This document shows, piece by piece, positions 9,441-17,565 of a stretch of DNA of 20,701 nt (the first letter of the stretch is position 1; every line of letters begins with the position of its first letter). The stretch is taken from positions 1-20,701 of the forward strand of contig JAEWNN010000148.1 in the NCBI GenBank assembly GCA_023457035.1. The letters are read 5' to 3'. Below the pieces are notes generated by a model. The model had not been told where the DNA came from, did no database searches, and worked only from the letters and a program-made list of their open reading frames with translations. Source of the DNA: Verrucomicrobiota bacterium. Its GTDB lineage: Bacteria > Verrucomicrobiota > Verrucomicrobiia > Opitutales > Opitutaceae. Both the position numbers and the translations under genes were made by a program.

Positions 9441-12400
9441 TCACTTCCCGCCGGCCAGTTCGCGGCAGCCGCGCAGGTCGCACTTGCCGCTGCCCAGCAC
9501 CGGGATGCGCTCGAGGCGCACGACCGTCTTCGGAATCCAGAGATTGGGGAGCCCGGCGGCGGTGAGCTTGTCGCGCAGGTCGGCGGCCTCGATCGCCTCG
9601 GTCGTGAGCAGCACCAGCGTCTCGCCCTTCGCGGCATCGGGCACGCCGAGCACGACCACCTTCGGCTCCTCCGCGGCCTCCAGCCCGAAGGCCTCGATGA
9701 TCTTCTGCTCGATGGTGAGGTGCGGCACCATCTCGCCGCCCACCTTCGAGAAGCGCGAGAGCCGGCCCTCGATGAAGAGGAAACCGTCGTCGTCGAACCG
9801 TGCGAGGTCGCCGGTCACGAACCAGCCGTCGCGCAGCGCCTCGGAGGTGCGCACCGGGTCCTTCAGGTAGCCGCCGAACACGTTGGCTCCGCGCAGGCAG
9901 AGGATGCCGGTCTTGTCGGGCGGCAGCTCCGCCCCGGTCTCGGGATGCACGATACGGGCGGTCATACCCGCGAGCAGGCGGCCGACGGACCCGAGGCGGT
10001 GCCCCTCCTGGAGCTTCACGCCCTTGGGCAGGTCGCGCGGCTCCGGCAGATTGACGTTGGTGACCGGCGTGGTCTCGGTGAGCCCGTAGCCCTGCAGGAT
10101 GCGCAGGCCGAACTTCTGGAGGCACTGCTCGAAGAGATCGACCGGGAGCTTCTCCGCGCCCGACACGATGAACCGCAGGGAGCGCAGCTGCGCGGGCTCG
10201 GCGCGCTTCAGGATCGGCCGGATGAACGTGGGCGTGCTGACAAAGACCGTGACCTTCTCCGCCTCGACCACCTCGATGATGCGCTTGGCGTCCAGCGGCG
10301 ACGGGAGCGTGACCGTGCGCACGCCGCGCATGAGCGCGTACCAGAGGGTGACGGTGAAGCCGAAGCTGTGGAAGATGGGGAGGAACGCCAGGAGCGTCTC
10401 GCGTTTGGAGAGGATGCCCGTCGCGGAGATCTGGCCACAGTTGCCGAGGATATTGCGGTGGGTGAGCGGCACGCCCTTCGGTTCGCCGGAGCTGCCGCTG
10501 GTGAACAGCAGCGCCGCCTCGGCGTGGTCGCCCACCCGCGGCACACCCCAGAGCAGCGCCAGCAGGCGCGAGGGCAGCAGCCAGACCAGCGCGAGCCGGG
10601 CGACGACCGCCGCCTTCCCGCAGCCCGCGAGGTCGACGCGCATGTCGCGCGTCTGCGCGGGCCAGGGGAACTGCGGCAGCTTCGCACGCATGGCCTCGGC
10701 CGAGATCACGGTGCGGATCCCGCCCAGCCGCAGGGAGGCCTCGATCGCGGTCGCGCCGGCGGTGAAGTTGAGGTTCACCGGGATCTTCCCGGCGAGCAGC
10801 ACGGCGAGGTTGGCGATGTAGCCGCCCGCGCCCGGGGGCAGCACGATGCCCACGCGGCGCTCGGGCACCTCCCGGCGCAGCAGTCGCGAGTACGTCGCCG
10901 CGGCGGCCAGCAGCGTGCCCGCGCGCACCTCGCGCCGCTCCGCCGTGCAGTCGACGAGGGAAACCTTCCACGGGTGCCGCGCTAGCGAGCGCAGCACCTC
11001 GTAGCCGAGATGGCGCCGCAGCTCCGCGCGCTGCTGGTAGGCGCGCTCGCCCAAGTCGAGCAGCGCCTGGCGCGTCAGCACGGCGTTGACAGATTGATAC
11101 GGGAGCGCCGGCCCCACCTGCACCAGCACCGAGTGCGGGAAACGCTCGGGCAGCTTGAGGACAAGCTTCTGGTTGGCGTAGGTGAAGATCGAACCCCAGA
11201 GCGAGTCGATGAACACGGGCACCACCGGCACCTCCGCGCGTTTGGCGAGCGTCTCGAAACCCTTGCGGATCTCCATCAGCGCGCCGGTGCGGCTGACCTG
11301 CCCCTCCGGGAACACGCAGACCAGCTCACCCTCCTTCATCTTGTGGATCGCCAGTCGCAACCCCTCCGTCGCGCGGGCCGCCGAGAGCGGGATCACCCCG
11401 CTGATGCGGTAGAACCAGAGGGGCAGGCCGCGGCGTTGCCGCCCGTGCACGGCGAGGAACCAGAGCTTGCGCGGAAAGAGCACCTGCAGGATCAGCGCGT
11501 CGAGGTACGAGATGTGGTTGCTCACGACCAGCGCGCCCCCCGCGGGCAGGTTCTCCAGCCCGAGGATACGCAACCGGTACAGCACCCGGCCCAGGCCGCG
11601 GAAGCAGAGCACCATCAGGTGCTCCGGCGACAGCCACACGGAGACCACGGCCACCACGGCCGCCGCCGCCGCGAGCGTCGCCAGTTGCATCGAGAGCGAC
11701 CAGTGCAGCCCGGCCACCATCAGGTAGTACAACCCGCCCGCCGCCAACCCGCCCACGCCGCGGAAGAGGTTCAGCGCCCCGCCCATGCGCGTGCGCCGCT
11801 CCTGCCCCACCCGGTGATGGAAATAGATGTGCAACGGCGCCAGGTAGATTCCCGCGCTGAACCCGAGCAGTACCAGCGCCGGGCGGAAGGCCGGGGCGTC
11901 GAGCGTGTTCGCGCTCGCCCACCAGGCCGCCAGCGCCATGCCGGCCGCACCGAAGGGCACCAGCCCTAGCTCGGTGCGCCCGCGCGACACCAGCCCGGCC
12001 ACAAAATTGCCGCCCAGCGCGCCCACCCCCGCAAACAGCAGCAGCATCGCCGCCAGCCCCGTCACACTCACCGTGCCCGGATGCTGCGCCGCCCAAGCGC
12101 GCCCGGCATCGATCAACACGAGCACCAGCGCCCCACCGAGCATCGCGAAAAACATGATCCCCAGCGCCGCATTGCGCAGCCGCGAGACGCGCAGCAACTC
12201 CCGCAGATGGTTGATCGGCCGCGTGAACAACTCCGGCGCCGGGGCACCGGCCGTGCGCACCGCGGTGCGGCCCGTCGGCACGAACGCGACCATGGCGCCT
12301 GCGGCCAGACAGGGCAGCCACCACGCCAGACCCTTCGCGCTCGCCCACCCCGCCGCCACGTCGCCCGTGAGCCCGGCAGTCTCCACCGCGCGCGCCCCCA

Positions 12401-12887
12401 CATACGCTCCGGCGGCGATCGCGGCGACGGTGAGCATCTCCAACAACAGCACCGCCGGACCGAACTTCTGCGGCGGCGCCACCTCGCGCAGCATCACCCG
12501 CTTCGAGGGCGACACCAGCGCCGAGTGACACGCCAGCAGCAGGAACACGCCGACCGTGAGCGGCACGCTGTGCAGATGCAGCGCGAGCACCAACCCGCCC
12601 AGCAACACCAGCAACAGCACGATCGACACCCCCAGCACCGTGCGCGTCGAATACCGGTCGGCGAACCAGGCGAACAGCGGCGAGAAGAAAACGTAGGGCG
12701 CCGCCAACGCCACCGGCAGGATCGCCAGCCACTCGTCCACCGCGCCCACCGGCAGCACCCCCGGCACGAGCGCCAGCGCGAGCACGACCATCTTGCCCGC
12801 GTTGGCCGCAAACGACACGAGCGTCTGGGCGACGAGCAGTGCGGCCAAAGAAATCGACGACAGACGTGGGGAATCCGGATCGGACAT
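9441..12887 (-). CDS. Trifunctional MFS transporter - PlsC acyltransferase - acyl-ACP/CoA ligase, Aas/LplT-like (1148 aa)
   Basis: Three modules sit in one chain. Residues about 10-425 form an MFS transporter (about 12 hydrophobic helices) of the lysophospholipid transporter LplT type. Residues about 430-630 form a PlsC acyltransferase with NHISYLD (457-463, the HX4D motif) and FPEGQ (526-530). Residues about 640-1148 form an AMP-forming ligase with TSGSSGEPKG (796-805), YGLTETTP (934-941) and TGDLARF (1025-1031), plus a C-terminal GSGK lysine motif. In E. coli, LplT and Aas are separate proteins that flip in and re-acylate lyso-phosphatidylethanolamine; here all steps would be physically joined in the inner membrane. 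The ATG at 12887 is preferred to an in-frame TTG 21 bases upstream. It lies 69 bases after the TOPRIM-like gene on the same strand. Confidence 0.92.
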   Translation of the reverse strand: MSDPDSPRLSSISLAALLVAQTLVSFAANAGKMVVLALALVPGVLPVGAVDEWLAILPVALAAPYVFFSPLFAWFADRYSTRTVLGVSIVLLLVLLGGLVLALHLHSVPLTVGVFLLLACHSALVSPSKRVMLREVAPPQKFGPAVLLLEMLTVAAIAAGAYVGARAVETAGLTGDVAAGWASAKGLAWWLPCLAAGAMVAFVPTGRTAVRTAGAPAPELFTRPINHLRELLRVSRLRNAALGIMFFAMLGGALVLVLIDAGRAWAAQHPGTVSVTGLAAMLLLFAGVGALGGNFVAGLVSRGRTELGLVPFGAAGMALAAWWASANTLDAPAFRPALVLLGFSAGIYLAPLHIYFHHRVGQERRTRMGGALNLFRGVGGLAAGGLYYLMVAGLHWSLSMQLATLAAAAAVVAVVSVWLSPEHLMVLCFRGLGRVLYRLRILGLENLPAGGALVVSNHISYLDALILQVLFPRKLWFLAVHGRQRRGLPLWFYRISGVIPLSAARATEGLRLAIHKMKEGELVCVFPEGQVSRTGALMEIRKGFETLAKRAEVPVVPVFIDSLWGSIFTYANQKLVLKLPERFPHSVLVQVGPALPYQSVNAVLTRQALLDLGERAYQQRAELRRHLGYEVLRSLARHPWKVSLVDCTAERREVRAGTLLAAAATYSRLLRREVPERRVGIVLPPGAGGYIANLAVLLAGKIPVNLNFTAGATAIEASLRLGGIRTVISAEAMRAKLPQFPWPAQTRDMRVDLAGCGKAAVVARLALVWLLPSRLLALLWGVPRVGDHAEAALLFTSGSSGEPKGVPLTHRNILGNCGQISATGILSKRETLLAFLPIFHSFGFTVTLWYALMRGVRTVTLPSPLDAKRIIEVVEAEKVTVFVSTPTFIRPILKRAEPAQLRSLRFIVSGAEKLPVDLFEQCLQKFGLRILQGYGLTETTPVTNVNLPEPRDLPKGVKLQEGHRLGSVGRLLAGMTARIVHPETGAELPPDKTGILCLRGANVFGGYLKDPVRTSEALRDGWFVTGDLARFDDDGFLFIEGRLSRFSKVGGEMVPHLTIEQKIIEAFGLEAAEEPKVVVLGVPDAAKGETLVLLTTEAIEAADLRDKLTAAGLPNLWIPKTVVRLERIPVLGSGKCDLRGCRELAGGK

Positions 12888-12956
12888 TTCGATGTGGGCG
12901 GGGCCCAAACGAAAGGCAACGCCCCGGCGAGGGCAAGGCCCGGCTGCGGCGGCCCC

Positions 12957-13604
12957 TCACCCCACCGGGACCACCGGCCACCGCCGCAGGTCCGCCACCA
13001 GCGCGCCGAACCCGCCGGGAAAGTCGAACTCCAGCCGGCGGTAATCGCCTCCGTGCCGCCGGATCGCCGCCTCGGCCCGCTCGATCTCGAGCGGCAGCGA
13101 CGGATGCGTCGTCGCGTAGACGCGTTGCTTGAGCTCGCGCCGGGTGTACGGCGCCACCCCGCGCTCGCGCCCCGCGAGCCAGGCCGCCTCGGTCACCGTC
13201 TCGTCCCGCCCGCACAGATACCAGGCCTCGATCGCGGGCACCGCCAACCCCACCGCGGTGTGCAGCCGCACGCGGCCGTTGGCCGGCGGCAGGCGCTTCA
13301 CCGTCTGCCGCACGATCGCCCGCAGCTCGCACAACCGGCACCCCGGATGGAAATACCCGGGCCGCTCGTGCTCCGCCGTGTGCACGACCGTGTCGTCGGC
13401 GTCGACGGTCACGACCAGTCCGGCCGCATCGGTGCGGAAATGCAGATGGCGCAGGATGACCGGCAGCACCTGGGCGACCGAGGGCCAGCCGCGGGCGCGC
13501 AGCGGCGGCTGCACCAGCTCGACCGGGCGGCCGAGCACGCCTTCGGCCACGAGCCGCAGCGCGGCCTCGTCGGCGGGGGATTCGCTCAACAGCGCGACCT
13601 TCAT
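12957..13604 (-). CDS. TOPRIM-like (DUF4276-like) small protein, partner of the AAA ATPase (215 aa)
   Basis: I do not recognise an exact named family. The layout resembles small TOPRIM/DUF4276-type proteins found beside AAA ATPases. An N-terminal strand ends in an acidic residue (LLSESPADEAAL; Glu8, with Asp12 and Glu13). It is followed by a strand with a DxD motif (VVTVDADD, Asp68/Asp70) and a later conserved-looking AIEAWYL (124-130). Glu + DxD is the metal-binding pattern of TOPRIM nucleases such as OLD. A Cys/His cluster (FHPGCRLC, 85-92) could bind metal. It starts 28 bases after the ATPase stop, so the two are almost certainly co-transcribed. A nuclease or effector role is inference; catalysis is not demonstrated by the sequence. 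Confidence 0.65.
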   Translation of the reverse strand: MKVALLSESPADEAALRLVAEGVLGRPVELVQPPLRARGWPSVAQVLPVILRHLHFRTDAAGLVVTVDADDTVVHTAEHERPGYFHPGCRLCELRAIVRQTVKRLPPANGRVRLHTAVGLAVPAIEAWYLCGRDETVTEAAWLAGRERGVAPYTRRELKQRVYATTHPSLPLEIERAEAAIRRHGGDYRRLEFDFPGGFGALVADLRRWPVVPVG

Positions 13605-13632
13605 CGGCGATGGGGGTGCCGGGGGTCGCCGC

Positions 13633-14625
13633 TCAGACTTCGCCGGGCACGCCGCCGAGGATGCCGCTGTACCAGAGATCGCCGAGGCTGGCGTTGCCGA
13701 TCGCCTCCCGCAGATCCTCGCGTTCGGAGAGCCGCTCGAACGTGGCCTCGGTCCCTCGTTTCTGCGCCACGATCACCTCCTCGAGCTGCTCACGGAACAG
13801 GTCGAGCAGGTAGGGCGAATGCGTGGTCGTGAGAATCTGCGCCGCGGGCTGCCCGCCCTCGGGGTAGCTCATGCGGTAGAGCACGTCGCGGATCTCGCGC
13901 AGCAGCCGCGGATGGATGCCGCGGTCGATCTCCTCCAGGCAGAGGATCGCCGGCAGCGGTCGGGCCTGCGTCAACACGAGCAGGCCGAGCAGCACCAGCG
14001 TGCCCTGGGAGAGCTCGTGCGCACCGAGCAGTCGCTCCTCGCCCTCGAGCCCGGCGACCAGCCGGCAGGTGCCGTCGGTCGAGACCTCCGTCGCGATCGA
14101 GCGGTACTCGGGCAGGATGCGGCGAAACTCGGCCACGATGCGCTCGTGGGCGTCCGGTTCCTCGCGCTGCACGCGGCGCAGCGCCGCCGGCAGGTTCGCC
14201 CCGTCGTCGCCGAGCAGGATCGGTGCACCGGCCGGGCTGGGGCGGGCCAGCGCCGCCGGGTCGAGCGCCACGGTGCGCGCCGTGGTCAGCCGCGCCACCA
14301 ACTGCGCCCAGCGCGCGGGCAGGTCGCCCGGGCCGTCGATGCGCAGGGTGCGGCCGGACCCGTCGGGCCCGCATTCGAGGAACGCCTCGAGGTCGGCGAA
14401 CGGCGCGTGGAAACGGATACGCAGCATCCCGGTCTCGGCCGGCAGATGGGCGGGCGGGCGCCCGTGGACGGGCGGGCGGGCGGCGAACTGCCGCAGGCGC
14501 TGGAGGGCGAGCAGCACGGTGGTCTTGCCGCTGCCGTTGGGCCCGATGATGAGGTTGAACGGGCCGAGGGCGATCCGCGCCGCGCGCAGGATCTTGAAGT
14601 TCGTGAATTCGATGGAGGCGATCAC
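13633..14625 (-). CDS. AAA/ABC-type ATPase, OLD/RecF-like (330 aa)
   Basis: A compact ATPase related to SMC/RecF/OLD proteins. It has an N-terminal IEFTNFKIL start typical of AAA_21/AAA_15 proteins and Walker A GPNGSGKTT (28-36). An ABC-like signature LSQGT (205-209), Walker B ILCLEEID (227-234) with catalytic Glu, and an H-loop TTTHSPYLLD (266-275) follow. The C-terminal LGDLWYSGILGG (314-325) recurs, as I recall, in ATPases paired with DUF4276-like partners. There is no fused TOPRIM domain; the neighbour at 12957-13604 may supply it in trans, as in split OLD or PARIS-type systems. The GTG at 14625 is chosen because homology starts there and a promoter-like element precedes it; an ATG at 14676 would add 17 residues. 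Confidence 0.88.
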   Translation of the reverse strand: MIASIEFTNFKILRAARIALGPFNLIIGPNGSGKTTVLLALQRLRQFAARPPVHGRPPAHLPAETGMLRIRFHAPFADLEAFLECGPDGSGRTLRIDGPGDLPARWAQLVARLTTARTVALDPAALARPSPAGAPILLGDDGANLPAALRRVQREEPDAHERIVAEFRRILPEYRSIATEVSTDGTCRLVAGLEGEERLLGAHELSQGTLVLLGLLVLTQARPLPAILCLEEIDRGIHPRLLREIRDVLYRMSYPEGGQPAAQILTTTHSPYLLDLFREQLEEVIVAQKRGTEATFERLSEREDLREAIGNASLGDLWYSGILGGVPGEV

Positions 14626-14634
14626 GGTGCCGGC

Positions 14635-14663
14635 ACTATGCGTGGCCGTTTCCCCGCGGGCAA
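14635..14663 (-). promoter_or_regulatory. Possible promoter of the AAA-TOPRIM pair
   Basis: On the minus strand TTGCCC (14663-14658) and CATAGT (14640-14635) are 17 bases apart, and the GTG start follows 9 bases after the second hexamer. This would give the ATPase/TOPRIM pair its own leaderless transcript inside the minus-strand gene row. The bases between hexamer and start are identical to those before the GST-like gene. Confidence 0.4.
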
Positions 14664-14725
14664 CTGCGCGGTTCACCGAAAAATACGCGAGCGTGCCGGA
14701 AGCCGGTCGCGCGCCGCCGTCGCGG

Positions 14726-15394
14726 TCACCGTGCGTAACGGAACGCCTCGAGCCGGGGCGCCCACGCGCGCAGCGCCTTCAGCCTGGCGGGCAGGCGGTT
14801 GATCCCGCGGTAGGTCAGGTTGCCCACGATCCCGTACAGGGCGAAGTCGGCATACACCGGCGCCGCCCCGAGCAGGAACGGATGCGCCTGCAGCATCAGG
14901 TCGTAGGGCGTGAGCAGCGCCTCGGCCTGCGCCCGCAACTCCGGCGCCTGGCGCCGCCACGCCTCGAGGCAGCCGCGCCCGAACTTCCGCTCCTTGAAGC
15001 GCACGAGGAACATCCGCTCGCGTTCGTCCGTCACCGTGTCGCTGAACTTCGGATCCACGAGCCGGAACGTCGTGCCCTCGACCTCGTTCTCGAGGTGCGC
15101 CACCACGATGCGCTGCACGCCCTCGTGCTCCGCGGGGAACAGCCGGCCGCCGCCCCAGCGCCGGTCGACATGGCGGGCGACGTCCAGCGTGTCCGCGGCG
15201 GTCTCGTACACGACCGCCGTGCCGTCGACCAGCACCGGCACCTGGTGGTACCGCCCCTGCGTGAGCCGGAAGAGCGGCGTGCGGTCGCCATAGCTCACCT
15301 GCACGGTGCGGAACCGCACGCCCAGCGCGCGCAGCGCCGCGGTGATCGGGATGCAGTAGGGACTGTGCTCAAGCTGGTGGACGACGACGGCCAT
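14726..15394 (-). CDS. Glutathione S-transferase-like protein (222 aa)
   Basis: The N-terminal half is a thioredoxin-like GST domain. It has a catalytic-site motif HSPYC (10-14), a helix typical of GSTs (PITAALRALGV), the cis-proline segment HQVPVLVDG (50-58) and the glutathione-binding YETAADTLDVARHVD region (about 63-77). The C-terminal part (about 90-222) is the all-helical GST domain, ending in a recognisable FLLGAAPVYADFALYGIVGNL helix. The SPYC motif suggests a Cys- or Ser-type rather than Tyr-type enzyme. The likely role is glutathione conjugation or thiol-disulfide exchange in the cytoplasm; the substrate is unknown. It diverges from the Smr gene and lies 100 bases before the AAA ATPase on the same strand. 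Confidence 0.88.
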   Translation of the reverse strand: MAVVVHQLEHSPYCIPITAALRALGVRFRTVQVSYGDRTPLFRLTQGRYHQVPVLVDGTAVVYETAADTLDVARHVDRRWGGGRLFPAEHEGVQRIVVAHLENEVEGTTFRLVDPKFSDTVTDERERMFLVRFKERKFGRGCLEAWRRQAPELRAQAEALLTPYDLMLQAHPFLLGAAPVYADFALYGIVGNLTYRGINRLPARLKALRAWAPRLEAFRYAR

Positions 15395-15403
15395 GGTGCC
15401 GGC

Positions 15404-15431
15404 AGCATGGCGGCAACCGCCGCGCCGGCAA
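15404..15431 (-). promoter_or_regulatory. Possible promoter of the GST-like gene
   Basis: On the minus strand TTGCCG (15431-15426) and CATGCT (15409-15404) are separated by 16 bases, with the ATG 9 bases further on. The 9 bases in between are GCCGGCACC, the same as before the ATPase start. The hexamers are weak matches individually. Confidence 0.3.
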
Positions 15432-15490
15432 TCCCGCGCACCGGCTCGCCTCCGCCGGGTTCCTCGCTTTGCTCCCGCTCGCGCCCGCCG

Positions 15491-15796
15491 ATGCCCGACT
15501 CCGCGTCAGACCTCCCCGTGCATCCCGTCCCGCTGCCCATCACCGGGGAACTCGATCTGCACACGTTCCGCCCCGCCGAAGTGGGCGACCTGCTCGGCGA
15601 CTACCTCGCCGCCTGCGCGGCCTGCGGGATCCGGACCGTGCGCATCATCCACGGCAAGGGCTCCGGGGCGCTGCGCGAACGCGTGCACGCCTGGCTGCGC
15701 CGCTCCCCGCTGGTCGAATCCTTCGCCCTCTGCGCCGAGTCCTCCGGCGGCTGGGGGGCCACCCGCGCCGTGCTCGCGACCGGCCGACACAAGTAG
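15491..15796 (+). CDS. Stand-alone Smr domain protein (101 aa)
   Basis: The protein is essentially one Smr (small MutS-related) domain. It has the LDLHTFRPAE motif (21-30), the IIHGKGSGALR motif (52-62) and the terminal GGWGATRAVL (86-95). Smr domains occur at the C-terminus of MutS2 and as free proteins, and several are nucleases acting on DNA or RNA, for example on mRNA in ribosome rescue. There is no MutS ATPase here. The length is typical of small free Smr proteins. The ATG at 15491 is used because upstream in-frame sequence lies over the divergent GST start. The gene is monocistronic by layout: divergent from the GST-like gene and convergent with DUF4199, with a hairpin at its stop codon. 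Confidence 0.9.
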   Translation: MPDSASDLPVHPVPLPITGELDLHTFRPAEVGDLLGDYLAACAACGIRTVRIIHGKGSGALRERVHAWLRRSPLVESFALCAESSGGWGATRAVLATGRHK

Positions 15797-15819
15797 GCCC
15801 GCGGCGGATGCCGCGGGCC
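15796..15819. terminator. Perfect 10-bp hairpin at the smr stop codon, probable terminator
   Basis: GGCCCGCGGC (15796-15805) and GCCGCGGGCC (15810-15819) pair perfectly around the loop GGAT. The first base is the last base of the smr stop codon. It lies 29 bases from the converging DUF4199 stop, so it could serve both genes. There is no T-tract. Confidence 0.65.
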
Positions 15820-15848
15820 GGTGGAGAAAGGATTGGTGGAGGTCGCGC

Positions 15849-16391
15849 TCAGACCAGCGGCGGCTGCGCCGGCGCGGCCTCGCGCTTCAGGACCGCCGCA
15901 GCGATCAACGACACGATCAACGCGATGAAGATGCTGCCGGGGATCGCCATGATCCCCTGGAAGATCGGGCTCAGGGTGATGTTCATCATCTTCTCGGCCA
16001 TCGCGTACCCCTCGGCGGGCAGGTTCTGCTCCTGCATCTGCGCCATGGCGTTGGCCACCATCGCGTCCTTGAAACCCGGATTGATGACGAAGCCGTACAC
16101 GATCGTGAAGACCATCGTGCCCAGCCCCTGCCACAGCCCGATCAGGCAGCCGCCGCCCACCCCGCGCCCGTAGCTCATCGCCTTGTCGGGCTGCGCCTCG
16201 CGCCACGCCCGCAGGCCCAGCACGAGCACCGCGGCGCCGAGCACGAAACCGAGCGCGCCGAGCGGCAGCGAAACCTTCAGGTCGTTCAGCAGGTGGATCT
16301 TCTCCCCGTGCAGCCCCAGGAAGAACAGCACCAGCATCTGGAGGGCCCCGAGCAGCGTTCCGATCAGTCCGTAGGTCGCGTAAATTTTCAT
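15849..16391 (-). CDS. DUF4199-like four-helix membrane protein (180 aa)
   Basis: A small inner-membrane protein with about four hydrophobic helices, near residues 6-27, 38-60, 78-104 and 143-168. The layout and the segment YGRGVGGGCLIGLWQGLG (74-91) leading to a helix that ends in FVINPGF (101-107) match DUF4199 proteins. These are widespread in Bacteroidetes and Verrucomicrobia and have no known function. A charged, Met-rich stretch (about 108-140) joins helices 3 and 4. The ATG at 16391 is chosen because translation upstream is Arg/Ala-rich and not conserved-looking; a possible GGAG lies 8 bases before it. It follows trpA on the same strand after 280 bases, so co-transcription is doubtful. 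Confidence 0.75.
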   Translation of the reverse strand: MKIYATYGLIGTLLGALQMLVLFFLGLHGEKIHLLNDLKVSLPLGALGFVLGAAVLVLGLRAWREAQPDKAMSYGRGVGGGCLIGLWQGLGTMVFTIVYGFVINPGFKDAMVANAMAQMQEQNLPAEGYAMAEKMMNITLSPIFQGIMAIPGSIFIALIVSLIAAAVLKREAAPAQPPLV

Positions 16392-16400
16392 GCGCCCCAC

Positions 16401-16429
16401 TCCGTATCCGAGACCGGCGCCGCTGACAA
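16401..16429 (-). promoter_or_regulatory. Possible promoter of the DUF4199 gene
   Basis: On the minus strand TTGTCA (16429-16424) and TACGGA (16406-16401) are spaced by 17 bases, with the ATG 9 bases downstream. The -35-like element is good and the -10-like one weak. The 280-base gap between this gene and trpA holds no other feature I can support. Confidence 0.35.
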
Positions 16430-16671
16430 TCCCGCGAGGACGAGCGGCGCGCCGCCGCCCTTGAGTGGAGGCCGTTTTCCGCGATCGGACCGGGGCTGCC
16501 GCGGCCGGCCCGGCGCCGCAGCCCTCAGCCGCACTCAGGCCGCCGACAGTCGAGCGACGTGCGCCCAATCACCAGTGAACGCGCCGCTGGAGCGGCCGGC
16601 CAAGGGTTCGTCCTCCGCCCCCGCCGCGGGCCGCAACGCTCGCCGCGCGAGCTGGACGGGGGCGCGACGGT

Positions 16672-17490
16672 TCAGCCGCAGGCGGGCTTCTCCGGGCACA
16701 GCCCCGCGATCAGCTCCCGCGCCCGCTTGCCCATCGCGCCGGGGATCGCCGCGCGATTGGCGAAGTTCTCCTTGATGACATTCACCAGCGCGCTGCCCAC
16801 GACCACGCCGTCGGCCGCCGCGCCCACCTCGCGCACCTGCGCGGCCGTCGAGATGCCGAAGCCGACGACGACCGGAAGCGGCGTGTGGCGTTTGATCGCC
16901 GCAACCGCCTCCGGGATGTTGCCCGCCAGCTTCGACTGCACGCCGGTTACGCCCTCGCGCGACACATAGTAGATGAAACCGGTCGCCGCCGCGGCGATCG
17001 CCGGCAGGCGCGACTCGGGCGTGGTCGGGGCGACGATGAAGACGGTCTTGAGGTCGTTCGCCCGACAGGCCTCCTGAACCTCGCCGGCCTCCTCGGGTGG
17101 GAGATCAAGTGTGAGCAGTCCGTCAACACCGGCTTCCTTCATCGCGCGCACGCTGGCGGCGACGCCGTTGGCGAAGACGAGGTTGTAGTAGGTGTAGAAG
17201 ATGATCGGCACCTGGGAGAACTTCCGGATCTCGCGGACGAGCTCGAGCGTGCGCGTCGGCGTCATGCCCGACTCGAGCGCGCGCTGCGCGGCGAGCTGGT
17301 TGGTGAGGCCGTCGGCCAGCGGGTCGGAAAACGCCACGCCGAGTTCGAGCACGTCGACGCCGGCCTCGAGCGCGGTGCGGCACACGGCCAGCGAGGTGGC
17401 GAAATCGGGATCGCCGGCACAAAGATAGGCGACGAAGGCGGCGCGGCCCTCACGGCGCGCCCGGGCGAAGGAGTCAGCGATGCGGTCCAT
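16672..17490 (-). CDS. trpA: Tryptophan synthase alpha subunit
   Basis: TrpA splits indole-3-glycerol phosphate into glyceraldehyde 3-phosphate and indole, which passes to TrpB. With the ATG at 17490 (272 aa), the catalytic residues fall at Glu49 (LELGVAF) and Asp60 (SDPLADG), exactly the E. coli numbering, and Tyr175 (IYYVSREGVTG) also matches. This fixes the start in preference to the ATG at 17508 or GTG at 17511. Other hallmarks are AYLCAGDPD (21-29), TLDLPPEE (127-134), the phosphate-binding VVVGFGIST (207-215) and VVGSALVN (230-237). After LADG the sequence is LTNQ, where many TrpA proteins have PTIQ. No trpB or other trp gene lies in the window, which is unusual for trpA. Its 5' side faces a divergent gene. 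Confidence 0.96.
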   Translation of the reverse strand: MDRIADSFARARREGRAAFVAYLCAGDPDFATSLAVCRTALEAGVDVLELGVAFSDPLADGLTNQLAAQRALESGMTPTRTLELVREIRKFSQVPIIFYTYYNLVFANGVAASVRAMKEAGVDGLLTLDLPPEEAGEVQEACRANDLKTVFIVAPTTPESRLPAIAAAATGFIYYVSREGVTGVQSKLAGNIPEAVAAIKRHTPLPVVVGFGISTAAQVREVGAAADGVVVGSALVNVIKENFANRAAIPGAMGKRARELIAGLCPEKPACG

Positions 17491-17565
17491 GGCGTTTGCG
17501 TCCGGCATCACGCCCCAGCCCGGCCGAAAAAGCGAAACAAAAGGCGGCCGGCACGCAGTCGCGCC

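Noticed and set aside
16392..16671. Possible small gene in the gap between DUF4199 and trpA
   Set aside because: Open frames here give only Arg/Ala/Pro-rich translations, with no start context or motifs; apart from the possible DUF4199 promoter I see nothing in it.
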